Part shown: one piece after another, positions 8,168 to 16,381 of the stretch
Layout: every line of letters begins with the position of its first letter
Numbering within the stretch: position 1 is the first letter of the stretch
From: Betaproteobacteria bacterium
GTDB taxonomy: Bacteria; Pseudomonadota; Gammaproteobacteria; Burkholderiales; SG8-41
Reading direction: 5' to 3'
DNA length: 23,321 bases
Assembly (NCBI GenBank): GCA_021300125.1
Contig: JAJTHX010000147.1
Location: forward strand, 1-23,321
Notes under the pieces: model-generated
What the model was told of the DNA's origin: nothing
Database searches by the model: none
The model's input: only the letters and a program-made list of their open reading frames with translations
Translations under genes and position numbers: made by a program

Positions 8168-9328
8168 TCAGCGCAGACGCGCCAGGGCCTGCTCCAGGTC
8201 GGCGATCAGGTCGGCGGGATCTTCCAGGCCGATGTGAAAGCGCACTGTCGTGCCGCCTGGATTCCAGGTGGTTGCACTGCGCACGGTTTCAGGCTGCGGC
8301 GCGGTGACCAGGCTTTCATAACCGCCCCAGCTGGCGCCGATCGCAAACAGCTTCAGGGCGTTGACGAAAGCGCTGACCCTGGACCGGTCCACCGGCTGCA
8401 GCACGACCCCGAACAGCGAAGCGGCGCCGTCGAAATCGCGCTTCCACAGTGCGTGTCCCGGAGCCCCTTCCAGCGCCGGATACAGCACCTGCCCGACCTC
8501 GGGACGCTGCGCCAGCCAGCGTGCCACGACCAGCGCGTTGGCCATCTGCTGTTTCATTCGTACGCCGATGGTGCGAAAGCCGCGCAGCGCAAGATAGCAG
8601 TCGTCTGGGCTCACGCAGTAACCGTAATGGGCGATGGTGCGCCGCACCGGCAGCCAGTATTTCTGGTTGGTGACAATGATCCCCATCAGCACGTCGGAGT
8701 GGCCGACGATGTATTTGGTGGCGGCGTGAATGGATACGTCGATGCCGCGCTCGAAGGAGCGGAAAAAATACGGGGTGCCCCAGGTGGTGTCGGCCAGCAC
8801 CGGAATGCCGTGGGCATGCGCGGCGGCGGCGATCGCGGGGATGTCCTGGACCTCGAAGGTCAGCGAACCGGGCGACTCGCAGAACACCGCCCGGGTGTTG
8901 GGGCGCAGCAGGCTGGCAATGCCGCCGCCGATCAGCGGGTCGTAGTATTCGACATCGACACCCTGCAGGCGTAGCTGTTTTTCGCAGAAGGTGCGGGTCG
9001 GTCCGTAGGCGCTGTCGGTGACCAGCAGGTGGTCACCCTGCTTGACGAAGGCGCACAGTGCCGCTGTGATCGCGGCCAGCCCCGAGGGCAGTGCTGCCGC
9101 GAGATAACCGCCCTCCATTCTGGCCACGGCCTCTTCCAGCGCGAAGGTGGTAGGCGTGCCATGGATGCCGTAGCGCTTGGATTTGAAATCATCCGGTTCG
9201 CGGGCCTCGAAGGATTCGAGGTCGGGGAAGACCATGGTCGAGGTGCGGTAAACCGGCATGTTGACGGTGCCGCTGGTGTTCAGCGGGTCGCGGCCCACCT
9301 GGGTCAGCAAGGTATCTTTTTTCATCAT
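8168..9328 (-). CDS. metC: Cystathionine beta-lyase
   Basis: This 386-residue enzyme belongs to the Cys/Met metabolism PLP family. It most likely cleaves cystathionine to homocysteine, pyruvate and ammonia in methionine synthesis. Family features are SKRYGIHGTPTTFALEEAVA, the PSGLAAI turn that binds cofactor phosphate, DTTWGTP, and the Schiff-base lysine in SIHAATKYIVGHSDVLMG (Lys205). The C-terminal part has GASWGGYESL and TVRFHIGLEDPADLI, the form seen in beta-lyases. Two adjacent Met codons open the gene, and the second (9325) is an equally possible start. It is transcribed away from the CoxL-type gene. Cystathionine gamma-synthase activity is a less likely alternative. Confidence 0.9.
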   Translation of the reverse strand: MMKKDTLLTQVGRDPLNTSGTVNMPVYRTSTMVFPDLESFEAREPDDFKSKRYGIHGTPTTFALEEAVARMEGGYLAAALPSGLAAITAALCAFVKQGDHLLVTDSAYGPTRTFCEKQLRLQGVDVEYYDPLIGGGIASLLRPNTRAVFCESPGSLTFEVQDIPAIAAAAHAHGIPVLADTTWGTPYFFRSFERGIDVSIHAATKYIVGHSDVLMGIIVTNQKYWLPVRRTIAHYGYCVSPDDCYLALRGFRTIGVRMKQQMANALVVARWLAQRPEVGQVLYPALEGAPGHALWKRDFDGAASLFGVVLQPVDRSRVSAFVNALKLFAIGASWGGYESLVTAPQPETVRSATTWNPGGTTVRFHIGLEDPADLIADLEQALARLR

Positions 9329-9469
9329 CTCTGGCCGGATCAGGCGCCGGTTTTTACGATATGGACTGACGCCTGCTCATTCTGAGGGCCTGCGGATGCC
9401 AGCGCAACTGCCGCCAAATGCCGCTGTGGATGGGGCTGGAATTTGCGTTATGCTAATCGCCATCCCAAC

Positions 9470-9476
9470 GGAGGAG
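9470..9476 (+). promoter_or_regulatory. Strong ribosome binding site ahead of the upstream ORF
   Basis: GGAGGAG lies five bases before ATG 9482, which is out of frame with the CoxL-type gene. The conserved CoxL-type start (ATG 9522) has no such site. Ribosomes are therefore expected to load on the small ORF first. Confidence 0.6.
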
Positions 9477-9481
9477 AAAGC

Positions 9482-9547
9482 ATGCCGCAGCCTTGGCAGG
9501 TTCGCGGCACGCGTCAACATCATGGACCAACACCACCATCATTTTGA
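9482..9547 (+). CDS. Possible 21-residue upstream ORF overlapping the CoxL-type start
   Basis: ATG 9482 opens a 21-codon frame (MPQPWQVRGTRQ..., ending PPSF) with stop TGA at 9545-9547. It has the best ribosome site in this intergenic region. It overlaps the start of the molybdenum hydroxylase gene (ATG 9522) by 26 bases in another frame. No family is recognised. Its likely value is translational coupling or leader-type control of the downstream gene. It may not make a stable peptide. An alternative reading is that the true CoxL-type start is ATG 9450 and this is a chance frame. Confidence 0.35.
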   Translation: MPQPWQVRGTRQHHGPTPPSF

Positions 9548-11834
9548 AGTCGGCGGCGCGCACCTGTCCCGCCTGGAAGACCTGCGCCTGATCAAGGGCG
9601 AAGGCCGTTATGCCGCGGACTGGAACCTGCCCAACCAGGTGCATGCGGCTTTCCTGCGCGCCGACCGCGCGCACGCGAAGATCGTGTCGATCAGCACTGC
9701 TGCCGCGCGCAAGGCCAAGGGCGTGCTCGGTGTGTTCACTGGCGAGGACGCGGTCAAGGCGGGCTATGTCAAGCCGCTGAGTTTTCTGACCTTCGCTGGC
9801 AAGGACGGCAAAAAGGCAAACATTCCGGAGCGTCCGGCACTGACCGCCGACCGCGTGCGCTTTGTCGGTGACCTGGTGGCGATGGTGGTGGCTGAGACCG
9901 CGCTGCAGGCGCAGGACGCGCTCGAACTGATCGAGGTCGACTACGAGGAACTGCCGGTGGTGGTGTCGCCGCGGGCTGCGGTGGCACCCGGCGCGCCACT
10001 GCTTCACGACAACGTCCCCGGCAACCTGGCTTTTGAGCAGGAGGCTGGCGATGCCGCCGCCGTCGAGACGGCGTTTGCCAGGGCGGCGAACGTCACCCGG
10101 CTGCGCCTTGACGTGACCCGTGTGGCGCCGAATCCGATGGAGCCGCGCGCCTGCGCCGTCGCATTCGACGCCGCCAGCGGCAGGTTCACCATCCATTCGC
10201 CGGTGCAGGGCATCAACATGATGCGCATGCAGCTGGCGGCCTACACCGGCGTTGCCGATGACAAAATCGAGGTGGTCGCCCGCGATGTCGGCGGCGGTTT
10301 CGGCCAGCGCAGCATCGGTTATCCCGAATATGTCGCACTGATGCTGGCTGCAAGGTCGCTGGGCCGCCCGGTGAAATGGGTGTCGTCGCGCAGCGAGGGT
10401 TTCATGTCCGATTCCCATGGCCGCGCCAACTACATCGACGGTGAGCTGGCGCTCGACAAGGACGGCACTTTCCTCGGCATGCGCATCGACTGGATCGCCG
10501 ATCTCGGCGCCTATCTGCACCCCGCGGGCCCGGTGAGCCCGATGCGCAATCCGGTGACCTGCCTCAATGGTGTTTACAAGACCCAGGCGCTGTTTGGCCG
10601 CTGGCGGGTGGCGCTCACCAATACGGCACCGGTGTCCGCATACCGCGGTGCGGCGCGCCCCGAAATCGCCTTCGCAATCGAAAGGCTGGTGGATGAAGCC
10701 GCGGCGCAGATGAACATCGACCCGGCGGAAATCCGCCGCCGCAATTTCATCCCCACTGACGCCTTCCCGTACAAGACGCCGACCGGCTCGGTCTACGACA
10801 TCGCCGATTTCCACGGCGTGCTCGACAAGGCGATGAAGCTGGCCGATGTTGCCGGCTTCCCGAAGCGCCGCGCCGAATCGGAAAAACGCGGCATGATCCG
10901 CGGTCTTGGTTTTTCGACGGTGATCGAGAACTCCGGTGCCGGCATGTTTCCGAAGGACGAGGTCAGGCTGGAGGTTCATGCCGACGGTACTGTCACGGCC
11001 TACTCGGTGTCACACTCGCAGGGCCAGGGCCACGAAACCACCTTTGCCCAGATCATCGGCGACGGCCTGGGCATTCCGGCAGAGCGGGTGAAGCTGCGCC
11101 AGGGCATCGGCGAGCAGGGCCTGATCGGCAACCACACCGGCGGCTCGCGCACCATCGTCGGAGCCGGCACGGTGTGCCACATCGCCGCAAAAAAACTGGT
11201 CGAGGTGGCGACGCCGATGGCCGCCGAACAGCTCGGCTGCGAACCCTCACAGGTGGCCTATGCCCACGGCGAGTTCAAGTCGAGTGCGTCGAACAAGAAG
11301 ATCACGCTGGGCGAACTGGCCGCAAAAAAACCGCTGACCGTCACCGGCGAAGGCAAGTTCGGATCCACCTTCCCCAACGGCTGCCATGTGGCCGAGATCG
11401 AGATCGACGCGCAGACCGGTGTCACCGAGGTGCTGTCCTATGTCACGGTCGATGACTGCGGCACGGTGATCAACCACACCATCGTCGAGGGGCAGATGCA
11501 CGGCGCCGTCGCCCAGGGCTGGGGCCAGATCTTCAGCGAAAACGTGGTCTATGATCCCGACACCGGTCAGCTGCTGACCGGCAGCTTCATGGATTACGCG
11601 ATGCCCAAGGCCGGCTGGATCAAGGACATCCAGATCGCCGAGCACACCACCTTCGGCACCATCAGCCCGCTGGGCGTCAAGGGCATGGGCGAGTCGGGTT
11701 GCACCGCTTCGCTCGCCGCGCTGACCAATGCGGTGATGAACGCGCTGCGCCCGCTGGGCGTGCCGCCGCTGGACATGCCGCTGACCGCGCACAAGCTGTG
11801 GCAGGCGATCTCGGCCGCGAAAAAAGGGAAATGA
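9522..11834 (+). CDS. Xanthine dehydrogenase family, molybdopterin-binding large subunit (CoxL-like, form II type)
   Basis: This 770-residue catalytic subunit of a molybdenum hydroxylase uses water as the oxygen source to hydroxylate a ring or aldehyde carbon. ATG 9522 gives a His-rich start (MDQHHHH) just before the conserved GGAHLSRLEDLRLIKGEGRY. The N-terminal domain ends near EVDYEELPVVV. Molybdopterin contacts include VGGGFGQRS, and AYRGAAR (373-379) sits at the active-site loop. GVKGMGESG provides the catalytic glutamate (Glu724). True CO dehydrogenases have AYRCSFR at that loop. The AYRG-type loop marks form II enzymes of other or unknown substrate. The downstream FAD and iron-sulfur subunit genes complete the enzyme. 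The in-frame region upstream of 9522 shows no conserved sequence. Confidence 0.92.
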   Translation: MDQHHHHFEVGGAHLSRLEDLRLIKGEGRYAADWNLPNQVHAAFLRADRAHAKIVSISTAAARKAKGVLGVFTGEDAVKAGYVKPLSFLTFAGKDGKKANIPERPALTADRVRFVGDLVAMVVAETALQAQDALELIEVDYEELPVVVSPRAAVAPGAPLLHDNVPGNLAFEQEAGDAAAVETAFARAANVTRLRLDVTRVAPNPMEPRACAVAFDAASGRFTIHSPVQGINMMRMQLAAYTGVADDKIEVVARDVGGGFGQRSIGYPEYVALMLAARSLGRPVKWVSSRSEGFMSDSHGRANYIDGELALDKDGTFLGMRIDWIADLGAYLHPAGPVSPMRNPVTCLNGVYKTQALFGRWRVALTNTAPVSAYRGAARPEIAFAIERLVDEAAAQMNIDPAEIRRRNFIPTDAFPYKTPTGSVYDIADFHGVLDKAMKLADVAGFPKRRAESEKRGMIRGLGFSTVIENSGAGMFPKDEVRLEVHADGTVTAYSVSHSQGQGHETTFAQIIGDGLGIPAERVKLRQGIGEQGLIGNHTGGSRTIVGAGTVCHIAAKKLVEVATPMAAEQLGCEPSQVAYAHGEFKSSASNKKITLGELAAKKPLTVTGEGKFGSTFPNGCHVAEIEIDAQTGVTEVLSYVTVDDCGTVINHTIVEGQMHGAVAQGWGQIFSENVVYDPDTGQLLTGSFMDYAMPKAGWIKDIQIAEHTTFGTISPLGVKGMGESGCTASLAALTNAVMNALRPLGVPPLDMPLTAHKLWQAISAAKKGK

Positions 11835-11835
11835 C

Positions 11836-12642
11836 ATGTACGCATTCCAGTACCGCAAGGCGAAATCACTGAACGAAGCCGGCGACATTCTCGGCAGGGA
11901 CGAAGAAGCCAGGCCGCTGTCCGGCGGCATGACGCTGATCCCGACCCTGAAGCAGCGTCTTGCGCAGCCCACCCAGCTGGTCGACATCGCCGGTCTGGCT
12001 GAACTCGCCGGCGTCGAGAACAAAAACGGCGTGCTCACCATCGGTGCCGCGACCCGACACGCCGACGTCGCCGCCTCGAGGGTGGTGCAGCAGGCGATTC
12101 CGGCGCTGGCCTGTCTGGCGGCGGGCATCGGCGATCCCCAGGTGCGCAACCGCGGCACGCTGGGCGGTTCGGTGGCCAACAACGATCCGGCGGCCGACTA
12201 CCCCTCGGCGGTGCTGGCGCTGAATGCGAAGGTCATCACCAACCGGCGCGAGATTGCCGCGGACGATTATTTCCAGGGCATGTTCACCACTGCGCTGGAG
12301 CCGGGCGAGCTGATCGTCAGGATTGCCTTCCCGCTGCCCAAGGCCGCGGCCTACTGCAAGTTTCCGCATCCGGCTTCGGGTTATGCCATGGCCGGCGTGT
12401 TCATCGCCGATACCGTGCAGGGTGTGCGGGTGGCGGTGACCGGTGCCGGCGCCTCCGGCGTGTTCCGCTGGGCGGAGGCGGAGAAGGCGTTGGCGAAGGG
12501 CATCAGCGCCGCGGTGATCGAAAAGCTGACGCTCGCCGCCGACGACTGCAACGAAGACATCCACGGCACGCGCGAATACCGCGCGCAGCTGGTCAAGGTC
12601 ATGGCGACGCGCGCCGCGGCCGCTCTCTCGGGGGAAAAGTAA
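11836..12642 (+). CDS. Xanthine dehydrogenase family FAD-binding subunit (CoxM-like)
   Basis: This 268-residue medium subunit carries FAD and passes electrons from the iron-sulfur subunit to the final acceptor. It begins with the usual [14 protein letters not shown]. The two FAD-binding segments follow as [12 protein letters not shown] (about residues 29-40) and [25 protein letters not shown] (about 98-122). The C-terminal CO_deh_flav_C-type domain covers roughly residues 170-268. It starts one base after the stop of the large-subunit gene, with AAGGGAA as ribosome site. The iron-sulfur gene follows one base after its own stop. The three genes are plainly co-translated. Confidence 0.95.
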   Translation: MYAFQYRKAKSLNEAGDILGRDEEARPLSGGMTLIPTLKQRLAQPTQLVDIAGLAELAGVENKNGVLTIGAATRHADVAASRVVQQAIPALACLAAGIGDPQVRNRGTLGGSVANNDPAADYPSAVLALNAKVITNRREIAADDYFQGMFTTALEPGELIVRIAFPLPKAAAYCKFPHPASGYAMAGVFIADTVQGVRVAVTGAGASGVFRWAEAEKALAKGISAAVIEKLTLAADDCNEDIHGTREYRAQLVKVMATRAAAALSGEK

Positions 12643-12643
12643 C

Positions 12644-13111
<468 letters not shown>

Positions 13112-13176
13112 GCGCCGCGCCCTGCCGCGCACAGGGCGTCGCGGTATCCTTCGGGTTCACCGGAGGACAGCGCAGC

Positions 13177-14430
13177 ATGACAAACCCTTCACCATCCGCC
13201 GCCGGCCCCCTGGCCGGCGTGCGCGTCATTGAGCTCGGCCAGCTGATCGCCGGCCCCTTCTGCGGCAAGACACTCGCCGACTTCGGCGCCGAGGTCATCA
13301 AGATCGAGCCGCCGGGCAAGGGCGATCCGCTGCGCAAGTGGCGGCTGCTGAAAAACGGCAACTCGGTGTGGTGGGAAGTCCAGTCGCGCAACAAGCAGTC
13401 GGTGACGCTCGACCTGACGCAGCGCGAGGGCCAGGACATCCTGCGCCTGCTGGTGATGGAGGCCGATGTGCTGATCGAGAACTTCCGCCCCGGCAAGATG
13501 GAGGAGTGGGGCCTCGGCTACGAGGACCTGAAAACACTCAATCCTCGGCTGGTGATGGCACGGATCTCGGGCTACGGCCAGGACGGCCCGTACCGCGACC
13601 GCCCCGGCTTCGGCATCATTGCCGAATCGATGGGCGGCCTGCGCTACCTGACCGCCGAGCCGGGGCGCGTGCCGGTGCGTGTCGGCGTGTCGATCGGCGA
13701 CACCCTCGCCGCGCTGCATGCGGTGATCGGCATCCTGATGGCACTGTATTACCGTGATCGTGTTCACCGCGATCGTATTCACCGCGACCACAACCCCGCC
13801 GAGGCCGGCCCTACCGAAGGCCAGGTCGTCGATGTCGCCCTCTACGAAAGCGTGTTCAACTGCATGGAAAGCCTGCTGCCGGAATACAGTGCTTTCAATG
13901 TCGTGCGCGAAGCCGCCGGCAGCGCGCTGCCGGGCATCGTGCCTTCCAACGCCTATCCCTGCAGCGATGGCTGGATCCTGATCGGCGGCAACGGCGATGG
14001 CATATTCAAGCGACTGATGAAGGCGATCGGGCGCGAGGATTTCGCTGCATCACCGGACATGGCCAGCAATGAAGGCCGCGTGAAACGGGTGACGGACATC
14101 GACGGCGCCATCACTGCCTGGACGCAGGCACAGGACAAGAAGTCGGCGCTGGAGGTCCTGGCCCGGCACGATGTGCCCTCGGGCGCGATCTACTCCGTGG
14201 CCGACATTGCGGCTGATGCGCAGTACCGGGCGCGCGACATGATCCTCAACATCACCACCCGCGACGGCTACACCGTCGACGTCCCGGGCATCGTGCCCAA
14301 GCTCTCGGCGACCCCCGGCGGCATCCGCACCCCCGCGCCGCGGCTGGGCGAGGATACGGCTGCAATACTGGCGCGCGCGGGGCTCAAACCGGAGACCCTG
14401 GCCGATTTGCGCGCCAAGGGCGTGATATAA
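13177..14430 (+). CDS. CaiB/BaiF (class III) CoA-transferase with an expanded basic loop
   Basis: This 417-residue enzyme moves CoA between carboxylic acids through an aspartyl-CoA intermediate. The family start is clear (GVRVIELGQLIAGPFCGKTLADFGAEVIKIE), and the catalytic aspartate is Asp175 in SIGDTLAALHA. GGAGGA nine bases before ATG 13177 supports the start. After the usual ALYYR the protein has an extra stretch built from near-repeated RDRVH/RDRIH/RDH units, then rejoins the family at GQVVDVALYES. The second CoA-transferase in this window lacks about 16 residues at this place. It lies downstream of the molybdenum hydroxylase, suggesting it activates that enzyme's substrate or product. 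The acid used is unknown. Confidence 0.9.
   Translation: MTNPSPSAAGPLAGVRVIELGQLIAGPFCGKTLADFGAEVIKIEPPGKGDPLRKWRLLKNGNSVWWEVQSRNKQSVTLDLTQREGQDILRLLVMEADVLIENFRPGKMEEWGLGYEDLKTLNPRLVMARISGYGQDGPYRDRPGFGIIAESMGGLRYLTAEPGRVPVRVGVSIGDTLAALHAVIGILMALYYRDRVHRDRIHRDHNPAEAGPTEGQVVDVALYESVFNCMESLLPEYSAFNVVREAAGSALPGIVPSNAYPCSDGWILIGGNGDGIFKRLMKAIGREDFAASPDMASNEGRVKRVTDIDGAITAWTQAQDKKSALEVLARHDVPSGAIYSVADIAADAQYRARDMILNITTRDGYTVDVPGIVPKLSATPGGIRTPAPRLGEDTAAILARAGLKPETLADLRAKGVI
13753..13791 (+). repeat. 15-base tandem repeat inside the CoA-transferase gene
   Basis: Two near-identical 15-base units (13753-13767 and 13768-13782, differing at two bases) are followed by a partial third (13783-13791). 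They keep the reading frame and encode RDRVH, RDRIH and RDH. The differences show the duplication is not brand new or was under selection. Confidence 0.8.
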
Positions 14431-14438
14431 AAATATCA
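14423..14438. promoter_or_regulatory. AT-rich inverted repeat at the CoA-transferase stop codon
   Basis: TGATAT-AAAA-ATATCA is a perfect six-base inverted repeat around a four-base spacer. It overlaps the TAA stop of the CoA-transferase gene and lies in a short AT-rich island before the VOC gene. It could be an operator or promoter element for that gene. No clear -35/-10 pair with proper spacing was found. Confidence 0.35.
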
Positions 14439-14468
14439 TATAAAACAATTACTTATGGAGATTTCCGA

Positions 14469-14846
14469 ATGATCGACCGGCTTGACCATTTTGTCCTGAC
14501 CACGCCCCAGCCCGAGGCGGTGATCCGCTTCTATACCGAGGTGCTGGGCATGACGGCCGAAACCTTCGGCAACGGCCGGCTCGCCCTGAAATTCGGCCGC
14601 CAGAAAATCAACATCCATGTCAAAGGGCGCGAATACGAACCCAAGGCTCATGCACCGGGTGCAGGCACGCTGGATTTCTGTTTCATTGCGGCAGTGCCCC
14701 TGGAGCAGGTGATGGCGAGGCTGGCGCTGCATGGCGTGAAGATCATCGAGGGCCCCTGCAACAAGACTGGCGCGATGGGACCGATCCGCTCGGTCTACTT
14801 CCGCGATCCCGACCTCAACCTGGTCGAGGTATCCCAGTATCTTTAG
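14469..14846 (+). CDS. VOC superfamily (glyoxalase/bleomycin resistance/dioxygenase-like) metalloprotein
   Basis: This 125-residue single-domain protein has the paired beta-alpha-beta-beta-beta fold of the VOC superfamily. Candidate metal ligands are His7 (LDHFVL), His50 (INIHVKG) and Glu120 (LNLVEVSQYL). FYTEVLGM and GRLALKFGRQKIN are also typical. It resembles small VOC proteins annotated as glyoxalase or extradiol-dioxygenase-like, but the reaction cannot be named. GGAG eight bases before ATG 14469 supports the start. It follows the first CoA-transferase, mirroring the second CoA-transferase/VOC pair at 18471-20113. An AT-rich gap of 38 bases separates it from the transferase. Confidence 0.85.
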   Translation: MIDRLDHFVLTTPQPEAVIRFYTEVLGMTAETFGNGRLALKFGRQKINIHVKGREYEPKAHAPGAGTLDFCFIAAVPLEQVMARLALHGVKIIEGPCNKTGAMGPIRSVYFRDPDLNLVEVSQYL

Positions 14847-14983
14847 GGGGCAGGTGGACACGCTCATCGAATAGTCGCAGCTTCACAACACCGGATGGCG
14901 ACCGAGCGGTGACGCCAAGGGTGGCGGACGATACCCATCTCCAGATGGCCGCGCGCTTGTGCGGCCTTCCAGCTGGCAGGTCT

Positions 14984-15169
14984 TCAGCCGCCAGTGCCCG
15001 GTGCAGCAGCGGAGTCCCGGGGCCTGTGCTGTCCGGAGACGGTCGCGGGAGCGGCTCGCGGTTCCCGCGGCAGCTTCGCTCCGCAGCGGATGCAGAAGAC
15101 GTCTCGGCTGCCGACGGGCTGGTTGCACTGGTGGCAGCGCCGCAACTCGCAGGCTTTGCTGCCGCTCAC
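14984..15169 (-). CDS. Small double-CXXC zinc-ribbon protein, GTG start
   Basis: This 61-residue protein is read from GTG 15169, whose four bases GTGA also hold the stop codon of the alpha/beta hydrolase gene. That overlap implies translational coupling. CHQC (Cys12, Cys15) and CIRC (Cys26, Cys29), ten residues apart, make a zinc ribbon with GAKLPREP after it. The last 25 or so residues are Ala/Pro/Arg-rich and probably disordered. Function is unknown. Such ribbons can bind nucleic acid or stabilise protein partners. A longer frame upstream overlaps the hydrolase and has no zinc-ribbon content, so the GTG start is preferred. The 137 bases between this gene and the VOC gene hold no clear feature. 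Confidence 0.6.
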   Translation of the reverse strand: MSGSKACELRRCHQCNQPVGSRDVFCIRCGAKLPREPRAAPATVSGQHRPRDSAAAPGTGG

Positions 15170-16335
15170 GGCCTGAGCTTGTCCTCGAACCAGTTCCACA
15201 TCTCCGCCACGCCCAGGGTCAGATAGTCGCGCTGGCAGTGCTGGGCGCCGCCTTCCTCGGCGGTGAAGACGCGCAGCGTCTTGTCCGGCGAACCCGAGGC
15301 GTTGTAGAGCGCCTGGGCGTCGGCAAGCGGCACCTGCTCGTCGTCGGCGCCGTGCACGATCAGGAAGGGGCACTTCATCTTCTGCACCACGCCGTCAAGC
15401 TTGAAGGGTTCCAGTTTTTTCAGGGCCTCTTCCAGCGAATCGACGCCGAGGATCCACATGATGTGGTGGCCGGGCACCGACAGCGACAGCTTGAACTGCG
15501 CCTCGATGCGTTTTTTCCAGGTCGCGTGGTAATCCCAGATCGCGCCCCAGGCGATGCAGGCGGCAAAGCGCGGCTCCATCGAAGCCATGCGCGGTGCGTA
15601 GTAGCCGCCAAGGCTGATCGCGACCACGCCGATTTTCTTCGGGTCGACATCGGCGCGCTTTTCCAGCCAGTCGACGCAGGCCGAGCCGGCCACTTCGTAG
15701 TCGTAGCGCAGGTACTGGCCGCGGAAGCGGATGGCTTCGCCGGTGCCGGGTCCGTCCATCACCAGCACCGAGATGCCGCGCCGGATCAGGTCGGGTACGC
15801 CGCGCACGTACTGGATTTCCTTGGTCACGTCGAGGCCGTCGAAATAGACCACGCAGGGTGTGCGCGCGGATTTCTTGTTCTGCGCGTGAACAAAATAGCC
15901 AGGCAAGGAGCCGGCCGCGGTCGGAATCTCGACGATTTCGATCTTGACGTCGGTCAGCGCGACATGGCGGTGGAAGCAGTCCACGCCCTTTTTGTAGGCG
16001 GCATTCGCGATGTCGTCCTTGGGCGTGCGGAAGCGCTCGGCCATCTGGTAGTAGTTGCAGGCGCGCAGGTAGGCATGCGCCGCCGACACCGGGTGTTTCG
16101 AAGCCTCGAAGCGTTCGGCGTGGGAGCGCACCTTGTCCGCCACGTTCACGCAGGCGTGGAACCAGGCCTCGTCATCGTCGGGCGCCTTGTCCTTGAGCTG
16201 GAGGCCGATCTTGTGCAGCTCGCTGATTTCGGAGCCGCCGTAGGGTCCCGAGCTGAGCATGTTGATGAAGGCCGACGACCAGCGGTAGTTGCCGGGGAAG
16301 TACATGAAATAGGCGGGGTCTTTGGAGGCGGTCAT
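15166..16335 (-). CDS. Alpha/beta hydrolase (FrsA / 2,6-dihydroxypseudooxynicotine hydrolase-like)
   Basis: This 389-residue protein has a helical N-terminal part (about residues 1-130, rich in Ala, Tyr and charged residues) and an alpha/beta-hydrolase core. The nucleophile elbow is AISLGGYYAPR with Ser241. The acid is probably Asp331 or Asp332 (HGADDEQVP), and His366 (GGAQHCQRD) completes the triad. VMDGPGTGEA upstream fits the oxyanion-loop region of the family. This architecture is shared with FrsA-like esterases and with the C-C bond hydrolase of nicotine degradation. ATG 16335 has AAGGA six bases upstream. It lies 46 bases after the Bug receptor gene on the same strand, so the two probably form one operon. 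Confidence 0.85.
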   Translation of the reverse strand: MTASKDPAYFMYFPGNYRWSSAFINMLSSGPYGGSEISELHKIGLQLKDKAPDDDEAWFHACVNVADKVRSHAERFEASKHPVSAAHAYLRACNYYQMAERFRTPKDDIANAAYKKGVDCFHRHVALTDVKIEIVEIPTAAGSLPGYFVHAQNKKSARTPCVVYFDGLDVTKEIQYVRGVPDLIRRGISVLVMDGPGTGEAIRFRGQYLRYDYEVAGSACVDWLEKRADVDPKKIGVVAISLGGYYAPRMASMEPRFAACIAWGAIWDYHATWKKRIEAQFKLSLSVPGHHIMWILGVDSLEEALKKLEPFKLDGVVQKMKCPFLIVHGADDEQVPLADAQALYNASGSPDKTLRVFTAEEGGAQHCQRDYLTLGVAEMWNWFEDKLRP

Positions 16336-16381
16336 TGCGGATCCTTGGGTGGGCTGTAGTGGTTTGGCTGGCGGATCAGGT

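Noticed and set aside
9258..9521. Longer N-terminus for the CoxL-type protein
   Set aside because: It would overlap the divergent metC gene and shows no conserved sequence. Conserved sequence begins right after ATG 9522. ATG 9450 is kept as a minor alternative.
9453..10979. A 508-codon open frame on the minus strand opposite the CoxL-type gene
   Set aside because: It is a shadow of a GC-rich gene. The plus-strand product has continuous family motifs, while the minus-strand product is His/Arg/Gly-rich with no recognisable domain. The same applies to long antisense frames at 17476-18468, 18465-19661 and 3771-4916.
9522..11834. Aerobic CO dehydrogenase
   Set aside because: The large subunit has AYRGAAR, not the AYRCSFR loop with the active-site cysteine needed for CO oxidation, so only the family and not CO use is claimed.
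13118..13138. Hairpin CGCCCTG-N7-CAGGGCG after the iron-sulfur subunit as a terminator
   Set aside because: There is no T-run after the stem, so it is not called a rho-independent terminator. It might only stabilise the transcript.
14947..14966. GGCCGC-N8-GCGGCC hairpin between the VOC and zinc-ribbon genes as a bidirectional terminator
   Set aside because: The stem is short, the loop is eight bases and neither side has a T-run.
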